Below, piece after piece: positions 47,901 through 51,455 of a stretch of DNA of 64,000 bases. The notes beneath the pieces are model-generated. The model saw only the letters and a list, made by a program, of their open reading frames with translations, searched no databases and had not been told where the DNA came from. The position numbers and the translations under genes are program-made. Position 1 is the first letter of the stretch. Each line of letters opens with the position of its first letter. Source of the stretch: Limnephilus marmoratus (Eukaryota; Arthropoda; Insecta; Trichoptera; Limnephilidae); assembly GCA_917880885.1 (NCBI GenBank), contig OU862913.1:27847286-27911285 (forward strand), written 5' to 3'.

Positions 47901-49062
47901 AGGTATCCCTGTTAAGTTACCAAAAGTAGCGAACGGGGTGACCTATGACCTAGGGGTGACATATGACATTGGGGTGAAATATGACCATGGGGTGACCTAC
48001 GACCTTGGGGTGACCTATGACCATGGGGTGACCTACGACTTTGGGGTGAACTACTACCGTATGGTGACCATCCTTATCCTTATCCTTATCCTCATCCTTA
48101 ACCTCGCCCAATCAACCCAGGTATCCCTGCTAAGTTACCAAAAGTAGCGAACGGGGTGACCTATGACCTAGGGGTGACATATGACATTGGGTTGAAATAT
48201 GACCTACGACCTTGGGGTGACCTATGACCTTGGGGTGATCTACGACCTTGGGGTGACCTACGACCTTATGGTGACCATCCTTATCCTTATCCTTATCCTT
48301 ATCCTCATCCTTAACCTCGCCCAATGAACCCAGGTATCCCTGCTAAGTTACCAAACGTAGCGAACGGGGTGACCTATGACCTAGGGGTGACATATGACAT
48401 TGGGGTGAAATATCACCATGGGGTGACCTACGACTTTGGGGTGACCTACGACCTTGGGGTGACCTACAGCGTTGGGGTGACCTACGACCTTGGGGTGACC
48501 TACAACCTTGGGGTGACCTGCAACCTTGGGGTGACCTATTACCTTGAGGTAACCAATCTTATCCTTATCCTTGTCACTCCCCAAGTCAAGCGTGCGTAAA
48601 GGCCTGACCGTTCGCCTAGCAATCGATCGCCGTTCGCATCGATTACCGTTCGTGTGACATTTTTCGTAACAATCACCACTTTTCGTAACGCATTTACCAG
48701 GTTACCCCCCAAGTCGAGAGTGCGTAAAGAAGTTTTATTTCAATAAATTATTAGTGCCGGTGGAAAATACTTTGAAGGTTTTTTTTGTTTAAATATTAAA
48801 TATATATATTTTTTTTAAATCATTTCGGTTTCTTTTGGGTACCCGTTGTAAGATGGTTTTTGTTACCTATTTGTTCAATCTTGCTTGGTGTTTTGTTTGG
48901 TTTGTATTTCTGTGGAGTCAGGTTCAGTTTTCCTCTGTTGTTGAATGGAACAGAAACGCGTTCAGGTTTTTCAGATACGACGGAATCTTCATATTCAACG
49001 GAAACATCGTCTTGCGCCAGAATGCCCATTAATAGTACGAGAAACAGCAGTGGAAAAAACAT
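20799..49062 (-). CDS. CLIP-domain serine protease homologue (non-catalytic), seven coding exons
   Basis: The joined exons (49062-48867, 45513-45414, 42033-41725, 40371-40157, 38749-38565, 23054-22893, 20975-20799) encode 447 residues, every junction GT-AG and in phase. Residues 1-16 are a signal peptide (FFPLLFLVLLMGILA). Residues 67-118 are a CLIP-type domain ending in VCCRPE, with seven cysteines instead of the usual six. A linker holds VTPKVTPQVTPQV. The S1 domain begins at CGFGNPNGVG and FGEFPWTVQLL; no R-IVGG activation site is visible. The triad has His226 (TAAHC) and Asp279 (YDIALL), but Gly380 replaces Ser (GDGGAP), so no proteolysis is expected. Such secreted homologues act in haemolymph as cofactors in prophenoloxidase activation; that role here is inference. 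Its length is normal for the family. No frameshift or stop occurs. All introns carry repeats, intron 5 being 15.5 kb. Confidence 0.93.
21027..22873. repeat. 29-bp minisatellite with higher-order structure, filling SPH intron 6
   Basis: The unit is GATAGGACACTAGATAAAG plus AATGCCAGAT, repeated about 60 times with small changes. A longer unit recurs at about 21255, 21395, 21525, 21662, 21886 and 22190, marked by the palindrome GCCAGATTATAATCTGGC followed by ACAGGCATCATCTGGCAA. From about 22450 the units become almost uniform. The array starts about 50 bases upstream of exon 7's acceptor and stops about 20 bases from exon 6's donor. Confidence 0.96.
22893..23054 (-). CDS. SPH exon 6: mutated active-site serine region
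   Basis: The acceptor TTTGCAG and donor ATGCCC/GTCAGT enclose VELPIVDQLRCIKRLRKT, FLCAGGEG and DNCEGDGGAPLVCP. The serine protease GDSGGP motif is GDGGAP here. The exon is markedly GC-richer than the flanking minisatellite, which starts about 20 bases beyond the donor. Confidence 0.94.
23080..23389. other. Start of intron 5 with tRNA-like and short tandem fragments
   Basis: AAGCAAAATGCAAACAAACAG occurs twice (about 23091 and 23339). Between them GAATCGAACACGGGACGC resembles a tRNA T-arm (B box, reversed), perhaps from a SINE. No exon is visible. Confidence 0.4.
23390..23870 (-). pseudogene. LINE-J fragment
   Basis: The minus-strand frames 23737-23495 and 23520-23338 repeat the LINE-J protein of 6050-6733: RPTVEFGSHLWSGAPKYLKN, SVQKRAVRLIDYP and, after a frameshift, SRETRQTRAQYTVNISHMRT. 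It is 5' truncated, and the tail is replaced at about 23390. Confidence 0.8.
23880..24125 (-). repeat. SINE-K fragment
   Basis: In plus orientation the family blocks appear in order: GGCGATGGGTTGAGAGAGTC, GGCCTGCCACACAGTAG, GCACCCCTGCTATGTCACC and AAACGTAACGAATCACTTG. Both ends are incomplete. Confidence 0.6.
24225..25312. mobile_element. Long-TIR element carrying a nested 'TAGATATTAGT' copy
   Basis: The arms at about 24225-24530 and 25066-25312 are inverted copies: CTACTATCTGGGAAATTCAC, AACTCGCTC, GTGTCATCG, TTTCGTAGATTG, CAGCTGTTT and AACTAATTCTG appear in mirrored order. Each arm is about 250-300 bp and diverged. The only recognisable DNA between them is another element (24553-24908). No transposase is encoded. 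Confidence 0.65.
24553..24908 (-). mobile_element. 'TAGATATTAGT' element, copy 2
   Basis: This is a reversed copy of 15296-15694 and 28853-29192, beginning TACTAATATCTACAGCCTG-like at 24553 and ending GTAGACGCCTCCC. It shares the core ATTCCAATATGCTATACAT and CCAATAGTCCGATATCAG. Confidence 0.8.
25411..26525 (+). pseudogene. 5'-truncated LINE with reverse transcriptase core
   Basis: The frame opens at about 25411, upstream of the first ATG, with AWFESYLTGRQQIVRIK, ATSGVPQGSHLGPILFIL and FINDLTK. It then has the catalytic FADDLKIF box, LYLNISKCQIVRF, and C-terminal SQLEYNSPVWNPHYS, running to a stop at 26423. So the palm, thumb and C-terminus remain while the N-terminal part and endonuclease are gone. 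The 3' UTR ends in a (TAAA)n tail at 26486-26507. It is Jockey/CR1-like. The remaining frame has no stop, suggesting a fairly recent copy. Confidence 0.85.
26526..27012. other. Mixed non-coding DNA before the hAT fragment
   Basis: It includes three CCTAA units (26714-26728), a partial 'TAGATATTAGT' core (26822-26878), and clustered CGGGAA/CTCGAG words (26885-26980) that may be subterminal repeats of the hAT element. Confidence 0.45.
27013..27881 (+). pseudogene. hAT transposase C-terminus, split by a TTAA foldback element
   Basis: The frame 27587-27881 encodes the hAT C-terminal dimerisation domain: SMYKALLSVKSTSTENERVF, SISGNIVNKIRNRL and NALVFLKAYF. The same frame continues upstream of the insertion (27158-27603) as ESFEIQLENAI. 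Removing the insert plus one TTAA restores the frame exactly. The N-terminal zinc finger and catalytic core are missing, so this is a remnant. Confidence 0.85.
27162..27599. mobile_element. TTAA-flanked foldback element (piggyBac-like MITE)
   Basis: Two arms of about 200 bp (27162-27360 and 27405-27599) are close inverted copies: GGTTAAACGTCACGTACG, GGCATTCACAGGTGGCGCC, TTGTTTGCGGCCGTACATAT and CCCAAATCTTTCAAG. The loop is about 45 bases. TTAA flanks both ends (27158-27161 and 27600-27603). It lies inside hAT coding sequence. Confidence 0.88.
27891..28744. mobile_element. TIR element with an internal palindrome
   Basis: The ends are TAGGCCACTTGCAT and, at the right, its reverse complement. 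Between them the DNA is AT-rich and non-coding, with two blocks on ACCGGAAA and TTTTCCGGTTT. It begins right after the hAT remnant. Confidence 0.65.
28367..28417. repeat. Perfect 21-bp inverted repeat with 9-base loop
   Basis: The arm GTTCTGAAGAGAACCCCGTA plus C is mirrored exactly after the loop CCATTAATT. As RNA on either strand it would form a long uninterrupted hairpin. Confidence 0.95.
28853..29192 (+). mobile_element. 'TAGATATTAGT' element, copy 3
   Basis: It begins GGGGAGGCGTCTACTAATAT and ends CTGTAGATATTAGTA, about 340 bp, highly similar to copies 1 and 2. The Tc1/mariner element at 29193 used the TA at its very end as target. Confidence 0.85.
29193..30435 (+). mobile_element. Tc1/mariner-superfamily element with TA target
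   Basis: The terminal repeats read CAAGGTGGGGCAAAAGTAAT from both ends and are flanked by TA (29191-29192 and 30436-30437). One decayed transposase gene lies inside. Length is normal for the superfamily. Confidence 0.92.
29315..30320 (+). pseudogene. Tc1/mariner-type transposase, frameshifted and shortened
   Basis: Segments in order: MNQFTPQERGII, then after a shift VVLAQREFRRRFPGRP, with the helix-turn-helix region ATQLGISRRSLRRILVKDLK. The first catalytic Asp region, MNDEAHFHKSGYLNKQN, follows a shortened stretch. After another shift come ENMWLQQDDATAHTA and ARSPYLAVPDFFLWG. A stop at 30198-30200 precedes the conserved end ALARVMENAIKRAR-like region. At least two shifts, one stop and an apparent internal deletion make it inactive. 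Confidence 0.87.
30510..30970. repeat. AT-rich repeat segment shared with 7278-7710
   Basis: Almost the same over about 430 bp, including GGATTTCGAAAGATTGTTC and TAAGGTTATTCCATAGGTCG. Here it is not linked to the transposon gene, which argues that it is a separate dispersed repeat. Confidence 0.7.
30971..31654. other. Non-coding DNA with a repeat shared (reversed) with 48570-48740
   Basis: Bases 31345-31505 contain TTCTTTACGCATGCTCGACA, GGTGATTGTTACGAAAAGTG and ATGCGAACGGTAATCGATGC, which recur reversed near 48570-48740. A (TAAA)n run at 31555 and CATGCATGCG follow. No gene is recognised. Confidence 0.5.
31655..32965. repeat. Polypyrimidine tandem repeat region, three units
   Basis: Three related units (about 31655-32050, 32185-32590, 32590-32965) each hold several hundred bases of C/T-rich plus strand (CTCCCGAGTTCCCCTCCCC and variants). 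They end in a common tail with CATTCCATACATTCA, GTGCCAC and AATGCCAGAGCTC. A fourth copy is at 44000-44232. The unit start CTAGCTGGTGCCCGGCATGC looks like a reversed Helitron 3' end. The long proline/serine-rich open frames here come from base composition and are not genes. Confidence 0.8.
32979..36067 (-). mobile_element. Large-TIR DNA transposon, copy B, with 3-bp target duplication
   Basis: The terminal inverted repeats are about 550 bp (32979-33528 and 35507-36067) and begin TAGTCCAGTCAA. CTT flanks the element (32976-32978 and 36068-36070). The 3.09-kb element holds one decayed minus-strand gene with PIN/XPG-like and cysteine-rich segments. It sits in SPH intron 5. The XPG-type motifs, cysteine cluster and short target duplication suggest the Academ superfamily (XPG-bearing branch), but I see no DDE transposase, so this placement is tentative. 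Confidence 0.75.
33712..35250 (-). pseudogene. PIN/XPG-like plus cysteine-rich gene of copy B
   Basis: Read down the minus strand: KVAVDPTFLFHRMCISKRSD and KFFEYELAPFPLALFNE (35165-34923); in another frame VDGGKFLLHR-like coding near 34900; the acidic HDADFLVVKIAVEHSS near 34580-34530; then EHILFLHSFTGCDTTSATFR (34434-34375), where GCD-T-S recalls the helix-hairpin-helix start of XPG/FEN1 nucleases; and finally FCRCTRDCAIGKCGCRKAM and LTCSAACLQVSCQGRCLNS with a run of six Asp (34014-33712). Frameshifts separate most pieces, so the gene is dead here. Function in the living element is unknown. Confidence 0.68.
36071..36330 (-). repeat. Helitron-like fragment
   Basis: On the minus strand AACTCGAGAACGGCTGGGCC, GATTTAGCTGATTTTGG and GGTTTAAACGTTGAG match the inside of the Helitron at 14650-14760. 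It ends at a G run (36337-36348). No terminal CTAG hairpin is present. Confidence 0.5.
36475..37065. repeat. Two SINE-K copies in opposite orientation
   Basis: 36475-36870 (plus) runs from GGTACCACCGCCCCGGGAAC through GGCGGCGGATGCGTCTGCGC to CACAGCATCCCCAAAGA, lacking the final hairpin. 36880-37065 (minus) has the mirrored body with CCGCCGCCGAGATCC, CCCATGAACCCGGGC and GTTCCCGGGACGGCGGTACC. Confidence 0.7.
37078..37262 (+). repeat. tRNA-derived SINE
   Basis: The head resembles a tRNA with an A box (TGGTCAAGAGGTAAGGC) and B box (GGGATCGAATCCC). The anticodon-loop region CTCGCAA sits in a stem with mismatches, so this is not a functional tRNA gene. An AT-rich body and a second conserved-looking block, CGTTCCAGAGTGGAAG, follow. 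Confidence 0.7.
37266..37745. mobile_element. Foldback element with about 200-bp arms
   Basis: GAATTGAAACG, GACCAGATCTGAA, CTGGCTCCAGACGGGAGCA and CTCTTGTGCGGTATTCA at 37266-37460 recur inverted at 37550-37745. The arms are somewhat diverged. The loop is AT-rich and non-coding. Confidence 0.85.
37746..38564. other. Intron 5 DNA, no gene
   Basis: AT-rich. It contains two related blocks around ACCAGCCAAAAATGGTG, GTGATTGTAATTTAATTATA and AAGATATTAACGTTTTC (38180-38250, 38305-38330), also present at 30445-30510. Exon 5 of the SPH gene begins at its right. Confidence 0.45.
38565..38749 (-). CDS. SPH exon 5: catalytic-Asp region
   Basis: The acceptor GAATTTCAG and donor AAGAAG/GTAAGA enclose GLFYDIALLKLAVPFELKPH, VGVVCLPKIQ and YTRCTSSGWGKESNDQ. 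Asp279 is kept. The exon leaves phase 0. Confidence 0.93.
38785..39290 (-). pseudogene. LINE-J fragment with decayed hairpin tail
   Basis: The minus-strand frame 39138-38842 repeats the LINE-J end: VDICHIRTGCFYDSFLSSTA, RLPNDLPATVFSPSYNTG and FKTHVHSFLFSKKPYTQH. The tail lies at 38785-38870 and keeps GATGCTGTGTGTAGGG but only part of the hairpin. It is in SPH intron 4, close to exon 5. Confidence 0.8.
39400..40150. repeat. C/T-rich degenerate tandem repeat in SPH intron 4
   Basis: CCCTTCAGTT-type units recur from 39400 to 39720 and again from 40060 up to the exon 4 donor at 40156. The part next to exon 4 is polypyrimidine on the plus strand. A non-repetitive piece (39720-40050) separates the two blocks. 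Confidence 0.7.
40157..40371 (-). CDS. SPH exon 4: catalytic-His region
   Basis: The acceptor GTTTCCAG and donor CAGC/GTGAGT enclose NNAHVCGGAIIHPELVVTAA followed by HC, then YLLVRAGEWDRSTQSEELPH and DRQVADSNIHEEF. This is the standard S1 His region with its disulfide pair, and the RAGEWD strand typical of CLIP-domain homologues. Confidence 0.94.
40400..40860. other. Intron 3 DNA with Helitron-like similarity
   Basis: CCTCACACATATAAATGAAATG, TGTTTATTGCC-type and GCCGTCACGGTACCGTAA blocks match 1040-1110 and 44295-44410. No coding exon was found. Confidence 0.45.
40900..41720. mobile_element. TIR-bounded MITE followed by a partial duplicate
   Basis: CCTCCGTTCATGGAGATACTT at 40902 (one base beyond 20 omitted: CTCCGTTCATGGAGATACTT) is mirrored by GTATCTCCGTGAACGGAG ending about 41430. 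A second, partial unit follows directly: AGACGCCATTTCTGTCAAACG occurs near 41210 as GACGCCATTTCTGTCAAACG and again near 41520. It fills most of SPH intron 3 up to exon 3. Confidence 0.6.
41725..42033 (-). CDS. SPH exon 3: end of CLIP, linker, start of protease fold
   Basis: The acceptor CATTTCCAG and donor TTAGA/GTAAGT enclose EPCQDPTEVCCRPE (the CLIP CC pair), an acidic linker with repeated VTP(K/Q), and CGFGNPNGVGTRTKWSGDE followed by FGEFPWTVQLL. The linker Cys is expected to bond to the protease domain. Where a true protease has an R-IVGG cleavage site, this has TRTKWSGD. Confidence 0.92.
42485..42660 (-). repeat. tRNA-derived SINE-S2, copy 1
   Basis: On the minus strand, TGGTTAACGCGTACGTCCCG (A-box side) and GGGTTCGAGTCCCAGTTGCG (B box) form a tRNA-like head. 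The body and tail (GTTATCATCTTCTTC) follow. The second copy is at 43590-43745. Confidence 0.7.
42755..43372 (+). pseudogene. RTE-type LINE fragment with (GAT)n tail
   Basis: The frame opens upstream of 42770 with NEFVYLGTMVTNDNN, then IKRRIVAANRHYFGLQKHMK, YKTLIRPVLMYGSECWT, KVLRRIYGPVCDNGEWRIR, GRLRWAGHIQRM and GRPKLRWLDGV, to a stop at 43345. A (GATGAT)n tail ends at about 43371. It is 5' truncated, with no stop in the remaining 190 codons. Confidence 0.85.
43590..43745 (-). repeat. tRNA-derived SINE-S2, copy 2
   Basis: It matches 42485-42660, including GACAATGGTCGCAACTGGGG and AACAATAATAATCTAAAAG, with the A-box side truncated at about 43745. Confidence 0.7.
44000..44300. repeat. Polypyrimidine repeat copy and LINE-J/SINE-K tail
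   Basis: 44000-44232 is a short version of the 31655-32965 unit (CCGTTCCCCTTCCTCTG, then AATTTCATAACGCCAG). From 44233 the reversed hairpin tail TTACATTAGCTCCACACAGG, AGGCCCTGAGAAAAATAA, TTTCCCTCAGGGCCT follows, truncated to the tail only. Confidence 0.7.
44524..45357 (+). pseudogene. RTE-type LINE fragment, interrupted
   Basis: 44524-44715 encodes LKCYVWLVLLYGCETWTLK and FEMWLHRRMLTVPWTD. After a break of about 440 bases with no coding, 45150-45357 resumes with KISYLDHLLRGEKYHLLQLI and RSGQR-like residues before the SPH exon 2 region. Frames differ, and it is inactive. Confidence 0.75.
45414..45513 (-). CDS. SPH exon 2: first part of the CLIP domain
   Basis: The acceptor TTTGTGCAG and donor CGAAG/GTAAAA bound 100 bases. 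They encode TRISSCKASDGTLGNC, then VKANQCTTEDVYCIDR. The GNC and NQC cysteine spacing is CLIP-like. Phase 1 in, phase 2 out, matching exons 1 and 3. Confidence 0.9.
45537..45640 (-). repeat. LINE-J/SINE-K tail only
   Basis: TTAGCTCCACACAGGAGGCC, CTGAGGAAAATAAATCTCCC, CAGGGCCTATGTCGC: the hairpin tail in reverse, just 24 bases upstream (gene sense) of exon 2's acceptor. Confidence 0.7.
45970..46230 (-). repeat. SINE-K copy
   Basis: Family blocks in plus orientation: GTCCAGGAGTGACGGACGTA, AACTGCGACGCAAGGTG, CACACCATGAACCCAACACC, TCCAATAAACGGTTCCCGGG and ACAAATTGAG at its 5' end. The A/T-rich 3' tail is missing. Confidence 0.65.
46545..47510 (-). pseudogene. RTE-type LINE end, nested in mariner and split by a MITE
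   Basis: GTACGTTCAACGGACGTCGG (46559) and, past the MITE, CTCTATGGTAGACTAGCCAA, CTTTTTCAGTCATGAGATTC and CGCCGTCTTCCGGCACTC match 1915-2090, the 3' end of the RTE copy there. The coding part is a short remnant. Confidence 0.8.
46607..47387. mobile_element. TA-flanked MITE with CACAGTGGAAC ends
   Basis: The left end is GGGTCACAGGGGGCACAGTG; the right end reversed is GGGTCATAGGGGGCACAGTG. TA flanks it (46605-46606 and 47388-47389), and the undisturbed RTE target at 1975 shows a single TTA there, confirming the boundaries. The motif CACTGTGCCCC or its reverse occurs at least six times inside. It is 781 bp and non-coding. Confidence 0.9.
47881..48590 (-). repeat. 18-bp tandem array with higher-order period
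   Basis: GGGGTGACCTATGACCTT units form three blocks. Each block is introduced by CCTCGCCCAATGAACCCAGG and CCTGCTAAGTTACCAAA (SINE-K body), and the first two close with a run of CCTTAT hexamers. The larger period is about 215 bp (47884, 48102, 48314). The GVTYDLGVTYD open frames are products of the repeat. Confidence 0.9.
48867..49062 (-). CDS. SPH exon 1: signal peptide and N-terminal segment
   Basis: The ATG at 49062 begins a hydrophobic leader followed by QDDVSVEYEDSVVSEKPERV, a polar acidic stretch. The donor ATAG/GTAACA is at 48867/48866, phase 1. A 3' splice site (ATTTTCAG) ends immediately before the A that precedes the ATG, so the 5' UTR probably has its own intron. A mariner element begins only 16 bases into intron 1. 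Confidence 0.9.
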
Positions 49063-49224
49063 TCTGAAAATATTACAAAATCATTTGTTTTTAAATCTCT
49101 TTGAATTTTGATTTTGTTTTCGTGAACGAATAATTGAATCTTGGAAGTGAAAATTAACCCACTTCCCGACATCTGATCTAGCTGAACCTCGGCAGTTAGA
49201 CTCGTCGTCGATGACAATGCATTC

Positions 49225-49275
49225 TTTCAACTTTATGGCACTAATTCCCACACACGCACTTTACATTATATATAA
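49225..49275 (-). promoter_or_regulatory. Candidate core promoter of the SPH gene
   Basis: On the minus strand, TTTTTTATATATAATG at about 49275-49262 is followed about 30 bases later by GAATTAGTGCC, an initiator-like start. A 5' UTR exon would run downstream and splice to the acceptor abutting the ATG (49066-49064). I saw no convincing NF-kappaB-type site nearby. Start and first donor are not fixed. Confidence 0.4.
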
Positions 49276-49403
49276 AAAATTACAACAGACAATATCTATG
49301 AATCTTATTATACCTATATATTATGTTTTTATTATTTAATAAATACATACATATTTTACAGATATGTTTTAAAATTTTCACAGCCAAAAGTATTTTTGTT
49401 ATT

Positions 49404-49450
49404 TGTTTTTGGGGTGTTATGCCGTGTTGCGCTACCTCCTACTTTAGCCA
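49404..49450. repeat. Penelope 3'-region fragment
   Basis: TTTTTGGGGTGTTATGCCGT and GCGCTACCTCCTACTTTAGC match 12005-12050; the match stops where the hammerhead core would begin. Confidence 0.7.
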
Positions 49451-49689
49451 ACATTTAACCATTGTAATTCTAATATCTCGAAAAATCCATTTAATATTAA
49501 TAATTTAAAAACCATATTAATGTTGTAATTCTAATTCTAATATTCTTACCATTATGATTTCAAATTGTAGAATTCGTTAAGAGATGGAGCCACTTCCGTC
49601 GGCCACTCGCAAACGGACTTGCCCCATGCTAGCATAAATACCACGATTTAGTGAACTTTCTATTCCGTTCCGCGGCAATGACGCCACTG

Positions 49690-49910
49690 CTTGTCACTGT
49701 TATTTTGTACCGGTGAAAGTTAGTGGAGTTGGCGACACGGTATCGCTTCGAAGTAAATAAGCACACATTTCACCACTAAAAATTACACATCTACCAGATC
49801 TGCCCTGATGATGAACACTGCAACGATGTCCAAAATGTTGGCTAAAGAAAGAGGTAGCGCAACACGGCATAACACCCCGAAACAAATAACGAAAAAACAA
49901 ACATATACAG
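49690..49910 (+). mobile_element. Penelope 3'-region fragment with decayed hammerhead
   Basis: GGAGTTGGCGACACGGTATC, GATCTGCCCTGATGATG and GGTAGCGCAACACGGCATAA match, in opposite orientation, the region 12005-12250. Coding sequence is absent. Confidence 0.7.
49802..49842 (+). ncRNA. Decayed hammerhead core, candidate 3
   Basis: GCC, CTGATGA and a stem II-like GAACA/TGTCC remain, but the invariant GAAA is changed to CAAA, so cleavage is not expected. GTTGGC is still present. It is a fossil of candidate 2's type. Confidence 0.65.
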
Positions 49911-50189
49911 ATTTAAAGTAAAACATATGGTTCTTAAAACTAATTACAATAGGTATATAAATTTCTTTTTAACAAAACTACCTAATTCAAAAGAGAAAAA
50001 CATTTCTCGTCTTTGAATTTTGGAGTACCTAGTGCTATTGTAAAATGCGAGTATGTACAGAGAGTATGTTATTACAAGTACTTATATTTAAAAATATATA
50101 CATGAAGACAAGTCAACATAATGAACTTGAATTAAATAAGAGTTAAATTGGAATATACAATATAAGATAATACAGGCATATATATATAT

Positions 50190-50837
50190 ATCTCTACATA
50201 TTATAAATTAAAGTCCCTCGCATCGTCTGTCTGTCTGTTCGCGATAAACTCGAAAACTGCTGAACGAATTTTCATGCGGTTTTCACCAATAGATAGAGTG
50301 TTTCGTGAGGAAGGTTTAGGTATGTAATTTGTCAAGGATTTGTGTAAATTGGTTGAAACACTACGATAATTGTAAGAAGTGTCGGAAAAAGTCAAGCCGC
50401 CTGGTAGCTTTCATCGAAAAGGCTGCCTAATTCTTTTGGGATATAACAAAACAATGCATGGTGGGATATTCCTCTTTTATAGATCTACAAAAAAGTCCGC
50501 GAAGGCATATATCTATCTTTTACGGATAGCTTACTGCACCCATTCAATCTTCTAAAAAAATGGTCACGTACATTGCGGTAATTGAAAAGTTATTTAGACG
50601 GATACAGCATTAATCCTTATTAACTTAAATACATTAGTTACCCCAAGCATTTCATGCAAATTATTATAAATTTTCACACCATCTCTACGTATTATAAATT
50701 TAAGTCCACCGCGGCATCTGTCTGTCTCTTCGCGATAAACGATCGAAAAGACGGCGGTGGTTATAAAGGTTGGATAACCATCCAGTAGATGACGTTGTAT
50801 TTTATTAGTCACAGCAACGCATGGCCGGGTCGGCTAG
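50190..50837 (+). mobile_element. Two Helitron copies, the second complete
   Basis: 50190-50600 has the 5' end (TCTCTACATATTATAAATT) and interior like 14261-14620. 50682-50837 is a short copy with its own 5' TCTCTACGTATTATAAATT and the 3' end GGCCGGGTCGGCTAG. Its hairpin stem GTCAC/ATGGC has decayed from GCCAC/GTGGC. Confidence 0.75.
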
Positions 50838-51041
50838 TCAGAAATAAAAATAATATTATTGTATTTACTCAATAGGTAGATAGTAAGTAGGTAGTACGTA
50901 CATAGTGTTGGTTAAGAAAACATTGATATTTGAAATGGATGGGCTGACAGTATTGTAAAAGTAGGTACATATAATAAAGTTGTAACAATTTGGTGCCTAC
51001 AATTAATGCGTATGTACTTTGCTTTCAATTTGAAATATATA

Positions 51042-51455
51042 CCAGCTGATCCGGCCATGCGTTGCTGTGGCTAACGAACACAATACCATCTACTGGATGG
51101 TTATTCAACCTAGATAACCAAGTGTTATATAGATAAATTAACTCACACTGCCATCTGTTAGAAACTTATGGAACTTACAAATATTTACAAAGCATTGTCC
51201 TATAACAAACATTTAATGGTAATTTAATAATAACATCTTTATTTGGAAAACAAATAGCTTTACAAAGATACATAAAAAAGAGTGCTAAAATAAAACAGTA
51301 ATAATTTAATTTGCAATAATAAATATTGAGGTCAATAATCAAGATAAAAACTATCTCATCTTTTAAGTTGAACCAAATTACTCATAGTAAGCAAAATTTC
51401 ATCAAAATCGTTTATGTAGTTTCAGAGTTTATTTTGAACAAACATCGTGGCGCGG
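51042..51455 (-). mobile_element. Helitron fragment
   Basis: Reversed, the left end reads GCCACAGCAACGCATGGCCG and then GATCAGCTGG, the family 3' terminus with CTGG for CTAG. The rest is AT-rich, non-coding DNA to the MITE at 51456. Confidence 0.55.

Larger units (their letters stand above)
46244..48848 (+). mobile_element. Mariner element, expanded by nested insertions, in SPH intron 1
   Basis: The terminal repeats GGTACCCAAAAGAAACCGAA face each other, with TA at 46242-46243 and 48849-48850. The N-terminal coding (MADCREQRVAVKFCFLLGK, 46438-46530) and the C-terminal coding (GDWVFHHDNVPVHTALSVHQ, then YSPDLAHCDFFLFSRMKRVM, 47565-47878) remain; the middle of the gene is lost. An RTE piece (46545-47510), itself split by a MITE, and an 18-bp tandem array sit inside. 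The right end lies 16 bases from the exon 1 splice donor. Confidence 0.88.

Noticed and set aside
47536..48599. Open frames with GVTYDLGVTYD repeats as a repeat protein
   Set aside because: The 18-bp DNA array keeps all frames in register; the first frame is the end of a dead mariner transposase running into the array.
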